Assembly: GCA_030612725.1 (NCBI GenBank)
Contig: JAUWNJ010000001.1
Coordinates: 1 to 64,000, forward strand
Direction of reading: 5' to 3'
DNA: 64,000 bases
From: Planctomycetales bacterium
Lineage (GTDB): Bacteria; Planctomycetota; Phycisphaerae; SM23-33
Part shown: in pieces, positions 44,383 to 54,058 of the stretch
Layout of the letters: each line of letters begins with the position of its first letter
How positions within the stretch are numbered: position 1 is the first letter of the stretch
Position numbers and translations under genes: made by a program
Notes under the pieces: generated by a model
Seen by the model: the letters and a program-made list of their open reading frames with translations, nothing else
The model's database searches: none
Told to the model about the DNA's origin: nothing

Positions 44383-44952
44383 TCAACCGCTCCCCAACTT
44401 TACCGTCACCATCGGTGAATAAATTGGACCGGCGGGCGTCAGTTTCGATGAGAAAACGATCATCTCATTTATTGATGCAATACCGAATTCGGTATCTGCA
44501 ATTTCGGAAACATCTTCGCGGAGTTGGCGAACGTTCTGCCCGCTCTTGACCCGTCCCAAAGTCAGGTGCGGACGAAACGAACGGCTCTCCTTGCCGAACC
44601 CCATCGCCGCGTAAGATTTTTCCAGGAGTTCGTAAAGTCTGTTTAATTTTCCCGTTTGCTCGTCAATGCCGACCCAAACCATCCGCATCGCCCCGACGGG
44701 AGGAACGGAAGTAACGCGCGCGACGGAAAACTCGAACGGTTCAATCTGCGAAGCCACCTCCCCAGCCACTCGGCAAACATCGCCCAATTGATCATCTGTT
44801 ACGTCGCCGAGGAATTTTATCGTCAGGTGAAGATTTTTCCCGTCCACCCAACGCACCCGCGCACCCGCCGACGAGAGAGACCGCTGAACTTCAACAAGAC
44901 GCTCAACGATTACCTCATCCAACGGCAACGCAAGAAATGTGCGAAGGGACAT
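44383..44952 (-). CDS. thpR: RNA 2',3'-cyclic phosphodiesterase (ThpR/LigT)
   Basis: 189 residues. The two catalytic motifs of the 2H phosphoesterase family are HLTI (42-45) and HLTL (129-132). The N-terminus MSLRTFLALPLDE is typical. It hydrolyses 2',3'-cyclic phosphodiesters to 2'-phosphomonoesters; its physiological role in bacteria is uncertain. It lies just downstream of recA on the same strand in reverse order; a palindromic repeat separates it from the PfkB gene. Confidence 0.92.
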   Translation of the reverse strand: MSLRTFLALPLDEVIVERLVEVQRSLSSAGARVRWVDGKNLHLTIKFLGDVTDDQLGDVCRVAGEVASQIEPFEFSVARVTSVPPVGAMRMVWVGIDEQTGKLNRLYELLEKSYAAMGFGKESRSFRPHLTLGRVKSGQNVRQLREDVSEIADTEFGIASINEMIVFSSKLTPAGPIYSPMVTVKLGSG

Positions 44953-44965
44953 ATGTAACTACCTC

Positions 44966-45118
44966 AAATACGAAATACGAATATCGAAATCCGAAACAAA
45001 TACGAAATACGAAATTCAAATGTTCAAAACCTTCTCCGTGCTGCACTTGGTTTGTTTTTGTCATTCGAATTTAGGATTTTGAATTTGTTTCGGATTTCGA
45101 TATTCGATATTCGTGTTT
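44966..45118. repeat. Palindromic repeat between the PfkB kinase gene and thpR
   Basis: Arms aatacgaatatcgaaatccg and cggatttcgatattcgatat in mirrored orientation, with a central non-repeated part. Same general style as the 120-bp MITE-like pair but a different sequence. Confidence 0.8.
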
Positions 45119-45125
45119 ATCTGCA

Positions 45126-46031
45126 TCAAAATCTCGTCAATTCTTCGAACTGCTTCAGGCGGTTTTCGATGTCGGCCTGACTGATTTGGAAAAAACGATT
45201 CAGCGAGAAATCTTCGAGGTTGAAACTGGCAGTTACCGTTCCGCAGGCGATTGCCCGGCGGAGGGTTTGGGTGTCCGTGCTGTCCCGGGCGGTCAGAAAA
45301 CCCATCATCGCACCGGCGAAACTGTCGCCCGCTCCGGTCGGATCGACCACGCCGACAGCAGGCCAGGCCGGGAATGTGAACACGCCTCCGTCGGCGAACA
45401 GCAAACTTCCGTGCTCGCCCTTCTTGACGACGACGAAGCGACGGACCATCTTCGCTATTTCCATACCGGCTTGGACGACGTTCGGCTCGCCGGTCAGTAA
45501 TTTGGCTTCCGAGTCGTTCAGCACCAGGCCGTCAATTCGCCCCAGCAAGGCCATCAGGCTTTCACGTTCGGCGTTAATCCACAGGTCCATCGTGTCGGCT
45601 ACGACCAGTTCCGGGCCGGTGAGTTGACCGAGCAGTTCAGCCTGGAGGGCGGGATGCGTGTTGGCGAGAAAAACGTATTTGCTGTCGCGGAAGGCTTCGG
45701 GAATCACAGGCCCAGCCTCAGCCAGGACGTTCAAATCCACCGCCACCGTGTCGCGCTCGTTGACATCCTCGTGATATTTACCATGCCAGCGGAATGTCTT
45801 GGAGCCTTTGCGGATTTCCAGGCCTGCCATGTCGATATTGGGATTATCGTGCAGGGGTTTGAGAAAATTGGCCGGGCAGTCCTCGCCGACCACGCCGACA
45901 AAACGCACAGGCCCGAAAAACCCCGCAGCGTATGAAAAATAAACGCTCGACCCGCCAAGCGCGTCGGCGACCTTACCCGAAGGGGCCTCAACCGTGTCAA
46001 TTCCGATACTACCTGTTACAAGTAATGACAT
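45126..46031 (-). CDS. PfkB-family sugar kinase
   Basis: 301 residues from ATG 46031 (MSLLVTGSIGIDTVEAPSG). The family signature DPTGAGDSFAGAM carries the catalytic aspartate (D236). N-terminal substrate motif GGSSVYFSYAAGFFG and a lid region are visible. The family phosphorylates sugars or nucleosides (fructose, ribose, adenosine); the exact substrate cannot be inferred here. It follows the small HicB-like gene by 25 nt. Cytoplasmic. Confidence 0.9.
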   Translation of the reverse strand: MSLLVTGSIGIDTVEAPSGKVADALGGSSVYFSYAAGFFGPVRFVGVVGEDCPANFLKPLHDNPNIDMAGLEIRKGSKTFRWHGKYHEDVNERDTVAVDLNVLAEAGPVIPEAFRDSKYVFLANTHPALQAELLGQLTGPELVVADTMDLWINAERESLMALLGRIDGLVLNDSEAKLLTGEPNVVQAGMEIAKMVRRFVVVKKGEHGSLLFADGGVFTFPAWPAVGVVDPTGAGDSFAGAMMGFLTARDSTDTQTLRRAIACGTVTASFNLEDFSLNRFFQISQADIENRLKQFEELTRF

Positions 46032-46056
46032 TTTTGACTTTCCGTTTATGACGTTT

Positions 46057-46218
46057 TCAATCATTCACTTCCAAGCACAGCAGAATCGCTTCTCGTATTC
46101 GCTCCATCAGTTTATCCAACGACTTTGCCTGTGTATGGCAGCCCGCGAGTTCCGGTACCGATCCGACGAAGTGCCCTTCGCTGTCGCGCTCAATTATCAC
46201 GTTGAATTGTCGCGTCAT
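46057..46218 (-). CDS. HicB-like short antitoxin-type protein (orphan)
   Basis: About 53 residues from ATG 46218 (MTRQFNVIIERD); a second possible start is five codons upstream. The sequence DSEGHFVGSVPELAGCHTQAKSLDKLMERIREAI matches the HicB partial-RNase-H-like fold. HicB usually neutralises HicA, an mRNA interferase encoded next to it. No HicA-like gene is nearby, so this may be a solitary or reduced antitoxin. The start overlaps the preceding membrane gene by 29 nt. Confidence 0.75.
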   Translation of the reverse strand: MTRQFNVIIERDSEGHFVGSVPELAGCHTQAKSLDKLMERIREAILLCLEVND

Positions 46219-46630
46219 AATTGGCCTTTTCATCTTCCCACTTACTGCGAAGTATCTTTGCAATGAGCAGGTCTCTGGTTCCTTTGTTCCAATCCGTGGC
46301 CGTCTTGATTAACAGCAATATCCCCCCGCTTATTTGAAGCAAGCCAGTACCATATAACATAATGCGCAACCACAAAAAGGATATCTGTATCCCGACGTAG
46401 CGCTCTACATCCGATCCCACGATTTGCCCTTCTGGCAACAAGCCCTGATAATAAGTGGATAGAGGCCCGGAAACACGATGCGCCATGCAAAGAGCATAGA
46501 CTCCTGTTCCAAGGAGGAACAATGGTATCGCAAGAGATACCCACCGAGACCACCTGGACGTTCTGGCGCGCTTCTCGAAACCCGACAGGAGTTTTTCTAT
46601 TGTCGCTATTTCTTCTTCTGTCAGTTTCAT
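46190..46630 (-). CDS. Hypothetical membrane protein (146 aa)
   Basis: Two transmembrane segments (about 29-49 and 85-107) with a soluble loop between, and a charged N-terminus (MKLTEEEIATIEKLLSG). No known family. The basic sequence and lower G+C third positions suggest a less typical gene than its neighbours. It lies between gltX and the HicB-like gene and overlaps the latter. Confidence 0.6.
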   Translation of the reverse strand: MKLTEEEIATIEKLLSGFEKRARTSRWSRWVSLAIPLFLLGTGVYALCMAHRVSGPLSTYYQGLLPEGQIVGSDVERYVGIQISFLWLRIMLYGTGLLQISGGILLLIKTATDWNKGTRDLLIAKILRSKWEDEKANYDATIQRDN

Positions 46631-46668
46631 TACTATTCATCCATTACATGTCAGGAACCGCAGGTATT

Positions 46669-48120
46669 CTATCGCATTAACAAACAGCGATCAATCCGCG
46701 CCAAGGTCTTTTCACGCCCCAGGATCATCAGCGTATCGTAAATCGCCGGGCTTACGGTGGTGCCGGTAACTGCTACCCGGATTGGCTGGGCGACTTTTCC
46801 CATTCCGACGGATTTTTCCGCGCAGACGCCTTCAACCAAGGCCTGGATCGCGTCTTCGGTCCATTCGCAATCGGCGAGTTTGGCCTTGAGATGCTCCAGC
46901 ATTGCATAGCCGGACCCGTCGCCCTTGGCGAGGACCTTTTTGACGGCCTTTTCGTCGTAATCGTATGCGTCGTCGGCTGCGAACAGCACGCCGCACTTGG
47001 CTGGTATATCGGCGAAGGTGCGAAAACCCTTATTGATCCGCAGCAGGTGCAATAGTAACGAATCGTCGTCGCCGGGGATTGGCGTTTCGTTCAACGAGAG
47101 GTAATCCCTGAACCCGGCCAGCAGGCGGTTTTCGTCGGCGGCTGCGGCTGCGTCTGTGTTGAAGGCGAGGAGTTTTTCACGGTCGAATTTCGCGTTGGCC
47201 TTACCGATGCGATCAACGCTGAACATATCCCTCAAACCATCCATTGTGAGTTGCTCGATATTCCCGCCGGGGTTCCAACCCAATAGCGCGATGAAGTTGA
47301 CCAGCACCTCCGGCAGATAGCCGGCTGTGCGGAATGCGTGGACTTCGACGGCTCCGTCGCGTTTGGAGAGTTTTCGCCCAGCCATGTCCATAATCAGCGG
47401 CAGGTGGGCGTATTTTGGCTCGGCGAATCCGAACGCCTCTCGCAGCAGGACGTGCCGCCAGGTCTGGGAAAGGAACTCCTGGCCTCGGCAGACGAAATTG
47501 ACGCCCATCAGCGCGTCATCGACGACATTGGCGAGGTGATACGTCGGCCAACCGTCGTCCTTGGCGATGATGAAGTCGTCCTGCTCGGCGGCGGCTACGG
47601 TTACCTCGCCGAAGACCTCGTCGCGGATGGTTACGTCGCGTTTGGGGATTTTGAATCGCACGACGACGGGTTTGTCTTCGGCGCGGGCTTTATCGGCATC
47701 GGCAGCAGTCGGCAGCGGGTCGGGACGCGGGTAGCGGAAATTTCGCTTCTCGGCGCGGGCGGCCGTTCGCATTGCGTCGAGTTCTTCGGGCGTCTCAAAG
47801 GCGTAATACGCCAAGCCTGCATCGAGCAAACGCCCGATATGCTCGGTATAAATCTCCAGCCGCTCGGATTGTCGATAAGGCCCATTATCGCCGCCGACTT
47901 CGACGCCCTCATCCCATTCGATTCCCAGCCAGCGGAGGTCTTCGATAATTTTTTCGACGGCTGATTCATCATGTCGCGCCCGATCGGTATCCTCGATGCG
48001 CAGCAGGAAAGTTCCGCCAGTAAGTTTCGCCAGCAGGTAATTGAACAATGCAGTCCTCGCCCCGCCGACGTGAAGCCAGCCCGTCGGCGACGGTGCAAAT
48101 CGTGTCTTGATAGTATCCAT
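46669..48120 (-). CDS. gltX: Glutamyl-tRNA synthetase
   Basis: 483 residues. Class I motifs: HVGG (17-20) in [16 protein letters not shown], and KLSKRDG as KMSKS equivalent. The anticodon-binding helical domain fills the last 150 residues. It charges tRNA-Glu. The start lies 101 nt from the divergent glnS start, so both probably share a promoter region. Confidence 0.96.
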   Translation of the reverse strand: MDTIKTRFAPSPTGWLHVGGARTALFNYLLAKLTGGTFLLRIEDTDRARHDESAVEKIIEDLRWLGIEWDEGVEVGGDNGPYRQSERLEIYTEHIGRLLDAGLAYYAFETPEELDAMRTAARAEKRNFRYPRPDPLPTAADADKARAEDKPVVVRFKIPKRDVTIRDEVFGEVTVAAAEQDDFIIAKDDGWPTYHLANVVDDALMGVNFVCRGQEFLSQTWRHVLLREAFGFAEPKYAHLPLIMDMAGRKLSKRDGAVEVHAFRTAGYLPEVLVNFIALLGWNPGGNIEQLTMDGLRDMFSVDRIGKANAKFDREKLLAFNTDAAAAADENRLLAGFRDYLSLNETPIPGDDDSLLLHLLRINKGFRTFADIPAKCGVLFAADDAYDYDEKAVKKVLAKGDGSGYAMLEHLKAKLADCEWTEDAIQALVEGVCAEKSVGMGKVAQPIRVAVTGTTVSPAIYDTLMILGREKTLARIDRCLLMR

Positions 48121-48221
48121 TTGTGAAAAAAGTCTCCTCTGTGTCGGCGTTTATTGCTAACCTAGTGCCAAAGCGGGTTTTTTGCAATATCTCCCAGCCC
48201 TATTCATTCAGGATTTTAGAA

Positions 48222-49925
48222 ATGATCGAAAACCAAAATTCCAATAAAAACGATTCCGCCAGCCAATCCGATTTTGTCCGCGACATTGTCGCTGAAGATT
48301 TGGAGACCGGTAAATGGGACGGGCGCGTTGTTACGCGCTTTCCGCCGGAGCCTAACGGGTATCTGCACATCGGCCATGCGAAATCCATCTGCCTGAACTT
48401 CGGTATCGCGGCTGAAAACGCCGACGGCATCTGCCACCTGCGATTCGACGACACAAACCCGACCAAAGAAGAGGCAGAATATGTCGATTCAATTACCGAA
48501 GATATCCGCTGGCTCGGATTCGACTGGGGCGAACATATCTACTACGCTTCGGACTACTTCGGGCAGATGTACGACTATGCGGTGCAGTTAATCAAGGCCG
48601 GCAATGCCTACGTCTGCGACCTGTCGGCTGACCAGATGCGCGAATATCGCGGCTCGCTGACCTCGCCGGGCGCCGACAGTCCGCACCGCGACAGGCCTGT
48701 CGAAGAGAATCTCGACCTGTTCGAGCGAATGAAGGCCGGCGAGTTTCCCGACGGCAGCAGAGTCCTCCGCGCGAAAATCGACATGGCATCGCCAAACGTC
48801 AACCTCCGCGACCCGATTATGTACCGCATCCTCCACGCCGACCATCACCGCACGGCTTCCGAATGGTGCATCTATCCGACATACGACTGGGCGCACGGCC
48901 TGGAGGATTCGGCCGAACGCATCACGCACTCAATCTGCACGCTGGAGTTCGAGAATCACCGCCCGCTCTACGACTGGTTCCTCGATGCGCTGGACGTCTA
49001 TCATCCGCAGCAGATAGAATTCGCCCGCCTGGAACTTACCCGCACCGTTATGAGCAAGCGGAAACTGCTGGAGCTGGTCGAAGCCGGGTTGGTTCACGGC
49101 TGGGACGACCCGCGAATGCCGACGCTCAGTGGCCTGCGCCGACGCGGATACACGCCCGAAGCCATACGCGAATTCTGCCGGCGAATCGGCGTCAACAAGC
49201 ACAACAGCACCGTCGATATCGCACTTCTGGAGCACTGCCTCCGCGAAGACCTCAACAAGCGCAGCCCGCGCGTGATGGGCGTCCTGAACCCGCTGAAAGT
49301 CGTCATCGACAATTATCCCGAAGGCCAGGCAGAGGAACTCGAAGCCATTAATAATCCCGAAGACCCCTCCGCCGGGACGCGCAAAGTGCCGTTCTCGAAG
49401 GTCTTATACATTGAGCGGGAAGATTTTATGGAAGAGCCGCCGAAGAAATTCTTCCGGCTCGCCCCGGGCCGGGAGGTCCGCCTGCGGTATGCGTACTTCA
49501 TCACGTGCACCGACGTGGTCAAGGACGCCGACGGCGAAATCGTCGAACTGCACTGCACCTACGACCCAGCCACCCGCGGCGGCGACTCGCCCGACGGCAG
49601 AAAAGTCAAAGCCACACTGCACTGGGTCTCAGCAGAACATTCCGTCCCCGCCGAGGTGCGTCTTTATGATTACCTGTTAACCGAAGAGGCCCCCGCCGAC
49701 GCCGACGACTGGAAATCCAATCTGAACCCCGACTCGCTGAAAGTGTTGACCGACTGCCAAGTCGAACCATCCCTCGCCAATGCCGCGCCGGGAAGTCGAT
49801 ACCAATTCGAAAGACTAGGCTACTTCTGCACCGACCCCGATTCGACCGAAGACAAATTGGTATTCAACCGAACAGTCACCCTCCGCGACACCTGGGCGAA
49901 GATACAAAAGAAGCAGAAGAAATAG
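48222..49925 (+). CDS. glnS: Glutaminyl-tRNA synthetase
   Basis: 567 residues from ATG 48222; the frame is open further upstream into the intergenic region. HIGH is at 49-52 ([14 protein letters not shown]) and the KMSKS-like motif is VMSKRKL. The C-terminal anticodon-binding beta-barrel domains are present, with [16 protein letters not shown]. It charges tRNA-Gln directly, so this lineage need not rely only on the GatCAB route. A 42-nt perfect palindrome follows the stop codon. Confidence 0.96.
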   Translation: MIENQNSNKNDSASQSDFVRDIVAEDLETGKWDGRVVTRFPPEPNGYLHIGHAKSICLNFGIAAENADGICHLRFDDTNPTKEEAEYVDSITEDIRWLGFDWGEHIYYASDYFGQMYDYAVQLIKAGNAYVCDLSADQMREYRGSLTSPGADSPHRDRPVEENLDLFERMKAGEFPDGSRVLRAKIDMASPNVNLRDPIMYRILHADHHRTASEWCIYPTYDWAHGLEDSAERITHSICTLEFENHRPLYDWFLDALDVYHPQQIEFARLELTRTVMSKRKLLELVEAGLVHGWDDPRMPTLSGLRRRGYTPEAIREFCRRIGVNKHNSTVDIALLEHCLREDLNKRSPRVMGVLNPLKVVIDNYPEGQAEELEAINNPEDPSAGTRKVPFSKVLYIEREDFMEEPPKKFFRLAPGREVRLRYAYFITCTDVVKDADGEIVELHCTYDPATRGGDSPDGRKVKATLHWVSAEHSVPAEVRLYDYLLTEEAPADADDWKSNLNPDSLKVLTDCQVEPSLANAAPGSRYQFERLGYFCTDPDSTEDKLVFNRTVTLRDTWAKIQKKQKK

Positions 49926-49933
49926 TCCACGCT

Positions 49934-49975
49934 TGCTCGCCTTTGTCCCGATGTACATCGGGACAAAGGCGAGCA
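49934..49975. terminator. Perfect 42-nt palindrome after glnS
   Basis: Arms tgctcgcctttgtcccgatg and catcgggacaaaggcgagca are exactly complementary. It is well placed to end glnS transcription, though it lacks a T-run and has the look of a dispersed repeat. Confidence 0.75.
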
Positions 49976-50085
49976 TTACACGAAGACACAGAACTGGATG
50001 CGTCGATACGCACCTTGCAATTACCCTACGAATTGTGCAAGCATATCTATGCATCACAGAATTGCGGGATGAAGGTAGGTCGGAA

Positions 50086-50877
50086 ATGAGCAGGGAAAAG
50101 TTACGTTTACATAATACCGATCTCTCATATCTCGTGAGCTCGTTGAGAGCTGAAATATGGGAGATTGTGGGAAGTCTCTTAACCTGGCGGGATTTTGTCA
50201 TTGAACTGAACGGTTACTTCAACAAGGGTCCTATACAGATACCTCCTTACAAATTAGCGAAAATCCATGAATGTTTGCAAAACGACGTAGTATCCCGTCT
50301 TTCAGAATTGGCGACGAAAAGCCTATCCAAAGTATGTTTCCACTTCTGCAATGAGAAACTTATTAGTTGCAAGATCGCTGATTTTTCGGACGACCTAAAG
50401 ACCTATCGAAGAATAACTAGAAAGTTTCACGACAAACGCAACTTTGCAATAAGCCATAAAGAATTGCCAGAGAGTCCAAGTGGACCGAGAAAAGACCCCA
50501 TTATAAAATACCGGGAAACCATGAAGGTTCTCACGGTCGCGATTCGCATAATGAAGAAGATTGATAGAATATACCTCGGTCTAAAAGCAAACTTTTTATG
50601 GCATGAAGTAGAGAAAAAAAGAAGAAAAGGTGATCTGTTTTTTCAGGCGGGCAGGTTGCTTCCATTCATGCGGCTCAACCCTACCCAAAGGGCTGCTATT
50701 GTACAGGACGAGGCAGAAAGAGGTGTGTTGAAAATAGAGCAAATGGTGACTTGCATTAATGGTCAAGAGGCACTCATAAGTGTTAACAAGGAGTGGGGAG
50801 CAATATTCACTTCTCCAACGACCGTCCTTTTCTTGCTGCAGTATCCGTTGATAGAATTGAAAAGCGTTGAGTTTTAG
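50086..50877 (+). CDS. HEPN-domain protein, AbiU2-like
   Basis: About 263 residues from ATG 50086; the open frame upstream runs through a palindrome and is not credible. It begins with a helical region (DLSYLVSSLRAEIWEIVGSL). It contains a KRNFAISH motif in which R and H are six residues apart, matching the R-x4-6-H catalytic motif of HEPN ribonucleases, here in the manner of AbiU2. Codon use is AT-rich compared with neighbours, suggesting transfer. HEPN proteins often act in abortive infection or toxin systems by cutting RNA. No partner gene was recognised. Confidence 0.6.
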   Translation: MSREKLRLHNTDLSYLVSSLRAEIWEIVGSLLTWRDFVIELNGYFNKGPIQIPPYKLAKIHECLQNDVVSRLSELATKSLSKVCFHFCNEKLISCKIADFSDDLKTYRRITRKFHDKRNFAISHKELPESPSGPRKDPIIKYRETMKVLTVAIRIMKKIDRIYLGLKANFLWHEVEKKRRKGDLFFQAGRLLPFMRLNPTQRAAIVQDEAERGVLKIEQMVTCINGQEALISVNKEWGAIFTSPTTVLFLLQYPLIELKSVEF

Positions 50878-50878
50878 T

Positions 50879-50951
50879 CGTAGGGCGGGCAAACCGGCCC
50901 GCGGGATTTATGGAATCCTATAATGGTGGGCAAGTTTGCCCGCCCTACACG
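50879..50951. repeat. Inverted repeat downstream of the HEPN gene
   Basis: Arms cgtagggcgggcaaac and gtttgcccgccctacacg flank about 40 bases. The words resemble the hairpin at 14335-14412. It sits between the HEPN gene and the DUF4268 gene ends, so could terminate both. Confidence 0.8.
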
Positions 50952-51011
50952 ATTAGAAGATAGCTCGAATGTCAGTCAAGAGAAAGTGTGCCTGACGGTC
51001 TAACCCACAGA

Positions 51012-52112
51012 TTATTTGAGTTTTGAAATGTGTGGCGAAAACGCCTTTTCCAGACGGATCATCGCTTCGATCATGCTTTCCTGAATCTCAGGCCAATCCG
51101 CTTTATCGTTCCGATAACCTCCAAGAGAGAGGCTGTGGCGAATGTAGGATTTCTTCAGATTATCGCACCGTTCCCACTCTAGGGGAGCGCCGAAAAAGGA
51201 TTCGATCTCTGCCCGATGTTCTTCCAGATGATCGTAATTAGCCTTGTTCTTTTCCCTTTCTCCCTCAAGGACCAATTCAACGACAGAATCGTGTTTCCTA
51301 ATCGCGTAACTGTAGTGAACTCCCGATACACCAGATCCTGCGCAAATCCAACTAGCTTTAGAGGGCGAAACATTCGCGTATAGGGAAGTCTTCACCCTAG
51401 CCTGCTCCAATAAGCCGCTCCAGAATTCATGCCACAGGTTGAGTCGCCCCTCTCGCCCCGCACGGTCAACCCGTTCCTTGCCGGCCTTTTCCCGGATGCT
51501 CACTATGTAATCTGTTGCCTCCGGCAGAGGGATTACCTGCTGCACATCTACCAATACTCGACCATTGTCATCATAGGGCTTGATCCGGACGCATCGGATG
51601 TCCAGTCCCTGCTCGTTAAGCCACATAACCGATGTCGTGAGTTCCTTTGAAAAGTCCGCCGAGACCAGCAACACCCGTACGTCCTGGGCGAAATTGTCTT
51701 CGTCCGGTTCTTCCCACCCGAGAAAGTCGAGTATCGATTTGCGAGCATCCACGCCGCTATCGATTTTCGTTAGGTAGGTGCCGTAGACCTCCACGGCCTT
51801 GTCGAACGTCATAGTTGAAACCATGGCAGCGTACCGAATGGCCTGCAACTCCATGTACCCACCGTCGTCGCTTCGCTTTAACTCGATCACGACAAGGTTG
51901 GCATCCTTGTCCAACCCCAGCAGGTCGATCCGGCGCCGTGATTCCTCCCACTCGGCGAACTCCTCGGCGATCACCAGCGTATCCGCCGAGATCACGTTTA
52001 TCTGGTTCCGAAGTAGCCGCTGGAGGTCGTATCGCTCGCGAAGTCCGGCTTGAGAAAACGATGTTTTACCGATTTCATCTATGCTGTTTGCCTTTATCTC
52101 GTATATCGCCAT
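51012..52112 (-). CDS. NucS-like nuclease with DUF4268 domain
   Basis: 366 residues. The first about 190 hold a RecB/NucS-like core: RRIDLLGLDKDANLVVIELKR provides the D...ExK type metal site. The C-terminal half resembles DUF4268, with EFWSGLLEQARVKTSLYANVSPSK and a charged helix near the end. Such proteins are found in defence neighbourhoods and with restriction genes; their role is not established. It lies convergent with the HEPN gene and is close to a VapBC pair. Cytoplasmic. Confidence 0.8.
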   Translation of the reverse strand: MAIYEIKANSIDEIGKTSFSQAGLRERYDLQRLLRNQINVISADTLVIAEEFAEWEESRRRIDLLGLDKDANLVVIELKRSDDGGYMELQAIRYAAMVSTMTFDKAVEVYGTYLTKIDSGVDARKSILDFLGWEEPDEDNFAQDVRVLLVSADFSKELTTSVMWLNEQGLDIRCVRIKPYDDNGRVLVDVQQVIPLPEATDYIVSIREKAGKERVDRAGREGRLNLWHEFWSGLLEQARVKTSLYANVSPSKASWICAGSGVSGVHYSYAIRKHDSVVELVLEGEREKNKANYDHLEEHRAEIESFFGAPLEWERCDNLKKSYIRHSLSLGGYRNDKADWPEIQESMIEAMIRLEKAFSPHISKLK

Positions 52113-52235
52113 ATCGCAACAAATCCTCAGATTTCTGACCCACTGGCTTAATCAAGGAACAATTCGCCCCTTCTGATTTCATTATCCCGCTGGATAACCC
52201 AACATGCAAGCCCGACGCCGCGGGCGCGTCTCGCT

Positions 52236-52649
52236 TTATGATTCCGGCGCGATAATTTTCAGTGTCGGGAAGTAGGTGCGGTATCGGGCGATGTCGCGCG
52301 TTATGAGGGGCATTTTTTCGACGGCGGCATGTGCGCCGATGAAGAAATCCGGCAAAGTTGAACGTTTCGCTCCACCACGCCGACGGTATTTCACGAAGCA
52401 TTTGCCGGCCAGGAACGCCGCCTCCGGTGGGATCGGTCTGCGAAGGAACTTATCGGCAGGCAAGGCTGCGTCCAGGTCCTCGATCCGGTCGAATCCGATA
52501 GACACTTCCGCGTAAATAATCGGATTTATCACGAGCGAATGGTCTTCGGCGTATTCTTCGATAATCCCAGCCGAGAAGGCAAACCATTCGGCATCTTCGG
52601 TGAGGACGTCCAGCAGGATGTTCGAGTCGATTATGACTTCGGCCATCAT
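52236..52649 (-). CDS. PIN-domain toxin, VapC-like
   Basis: 137 residues. The acidic active site is visible: IIDSNILLDVL near residue 9, IYAEVS for the glutamate, and LPDFFIGAHA for the third position. PIN toxins cut RNA, typically tRNA or rRNA. The antitoxin gene overlaps by four bases (ATGA), so the two are translated together. An upstream second methionine codon makes the exact start uncertain by one residue. Confidence 0.88.
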   Translation of the reverse strand: MMAEVIIDSNILLDVLTEDAEWFAFSAGIIEEYAEDHSLVINPIIYAEVSIGFDRIEDLDAALPADKFLRRPIPPEAAFLAGKCFVKYRRRGGAKRSTLPDFFIGAHAAVEKMPLITRDIARYRTYFPTLKIIAPES

Positions 52650-52873
52650 TTACCTCGCGTCAGCGCCATGATCTGGTCGGTGGACATTTTTTTCGTAGCC
52701 CGTCCTCGCATGGTCGAAACCACCCTGCTTCCCCGCCTGCGGCGGCCTGGAGACTTCCGGAGAACCACCTGCTTGCCGGAAATGGCAAAATCCACTTCCG
52801 TATCGGGCAGCAGTTTCATCTTCCGGCGGATGTCAACAGGGATCGTTACCTGACCCTTGGCTGTTATCTTCAT
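52646..52873 (-). CDS. AbrB/SpoVT-type antitoxin, VapB-like
   Basis: 75 residues. The start MKITAKGQVTIPVDIRRK is the swapped-hairpin AbrB DNA-binding motif, followed by DTEVDFAISGKQVVLRK and a basic C-terminal tail. It neutralises the PIN toxin and represses the pair's promoter, presumably in the AT-rich region 52874-53000. Clear toxin-antitoxin operon. Confidence 0.9.
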   Translation of the reverse strand: MKITAKGQVTIPVDIRRKMKLLPDTEVDFAISGKQVVLRKSPGRRRRGSRVVSTMRGRATKKMSTDQIMALTRGK

Positions 52874-53057
52874 GGCGATTCTCCTGACTCATAAGACATT
52901 ATATAATTCCCATTCGCCCTATTCTTACATTTATAAGTAAGAATTTCAAGTAATATATTTTACGAAATTCACCTGCTTTTATTTGACTTATACCCGCTAA
53001 AAACGTATGAGTTACGTCCTTGCGCCGGAAATTATAAAGAGTAACAGGAGAAGCCCC

Positions 53058-53972
53058 GTGGCTGACAAGACGCTTGTAAGTTTCTTTCTGGACGATGTAG
53101 GACCTTACGCCACCGGAGTTCCGGGGCGTGAGAAGGAACTGGTCCCCGTCGATGCGGCTGCGCTTACGGAGTTTATGGAGTTTCTCAAGGATCGAGGCCT
53201 GGCCGGGGCCGTCTCGGTGATTCCCGGATGGGCCGACTCGCTGCTGACCAGGCCAAAGAACGACCACGAGCGGAAGTTCGCCGAAGCCCTGGCTACGATA
53301 AAGGATTATCCCATCGACCCGCACATGGAAATTATGACGCACGGGACGCTGTTCGATTTTTCCAAAATGGCCCCGGCCGATGACGACCGAAACGAGATGG
53401 ACTGGCTTGACGATCATTCCGTTTCGCTCGACGAATGCCGGGATTATTTCCTCGGCACGATAAAGGTCGGGCGCGAACTGGGCGTCTGCTACACCGGCAT
53501 GACCACGCCGGGAACGCATCCGCAAATGAATCCGAATGTCTGGGAATCGCTGCTTGATCTGGCCGAGGCCGGCGAGTTTCCGTCCGAGGCGGTCCCCGCA
53601 TTCGTAACCATCGAGGAAGGCCCGAACACCTTCGAGCCGCGAGCAAAGGTTACGCGCGACCAATTCGCCGTCTATGACATGCCTTCGGGTGTCTGGGACC
53701 ACATCGCCTCATGGCGCAACAGCCCCGACTGGAACAGTTCCGACCACTACCTTGATGCCGACGGTAACGGACACCTCGCTGCGATAATCAAAGCCGAATC
53801 GCCCGTAGCCATCTTCCACATGCACTGGCAGGGACTTAACCCCCAGACAGGACTTGGCTGGAAAACCTTCGTCGAAATGATCGACAGGCTAATGAGCATC
53901 TACGGCGACCGGATCATCTGGGCCAAACCGAGCGAAATCGCAGCCAATTTCAACCGAAAACGGGTAGGGTGA
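53058..53972 (+). CDS. Polysaccharide deacetylase-like (NodB-fold) protein
   Basis: 304 residues from a GTG at 53058 with GGAG upstream (gtaacaggagaagccccgtg); an ATG 17 codons upstream gives no conserved residues. Motifs TLVSFFLDDVGPY at the start and IDPHMEIMTHGTLFDF resemble the metal-binding NodB fold. Later GMTTPGTHPQMN and IFHMHWQGLN complete the domain. No signal peptide is seen. It precedes the GH20 gene by about 86 nt on the same strand, suggesting action on amino sugars. A carbohydrate esterase call is likely but not certain. Confidence 0.7.
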   Translation: MADKTLVSFFLDDVGPYATGVPGREKELVPVDAAALTEFMEFLKDRGLAGAVSVIPGWADSLLTRPKNDHERKFAEALATIKDYPIDPHMEIMTHGTLFDFSKMAPADDDRNEMDWLDDHSVSLDECRDYFLGTIKVGRELGVCYTGMTTPGTHPQMNPNVWESLLDLAEAGEFPSEAVPAFVTIEEGPNTFEPRAKVTRDQFAVYDMPSGVWDHIASWRNSPDWNSSDHYLDADGNGHLAAIIKAESPVAIFHMHWQGLNPQTGLGWKTFVEMIDRLMSIYGDRIIWAKPSEIAANFNRKRVG

Positions 53973-54058
53973 CGCAGACGCCGTCCACCAAAACCATCGC
54001 GAAAAAACCCCGTTATCGGACACGGAATCGCAACCCATTTTGATCAAGGAGATTACTG

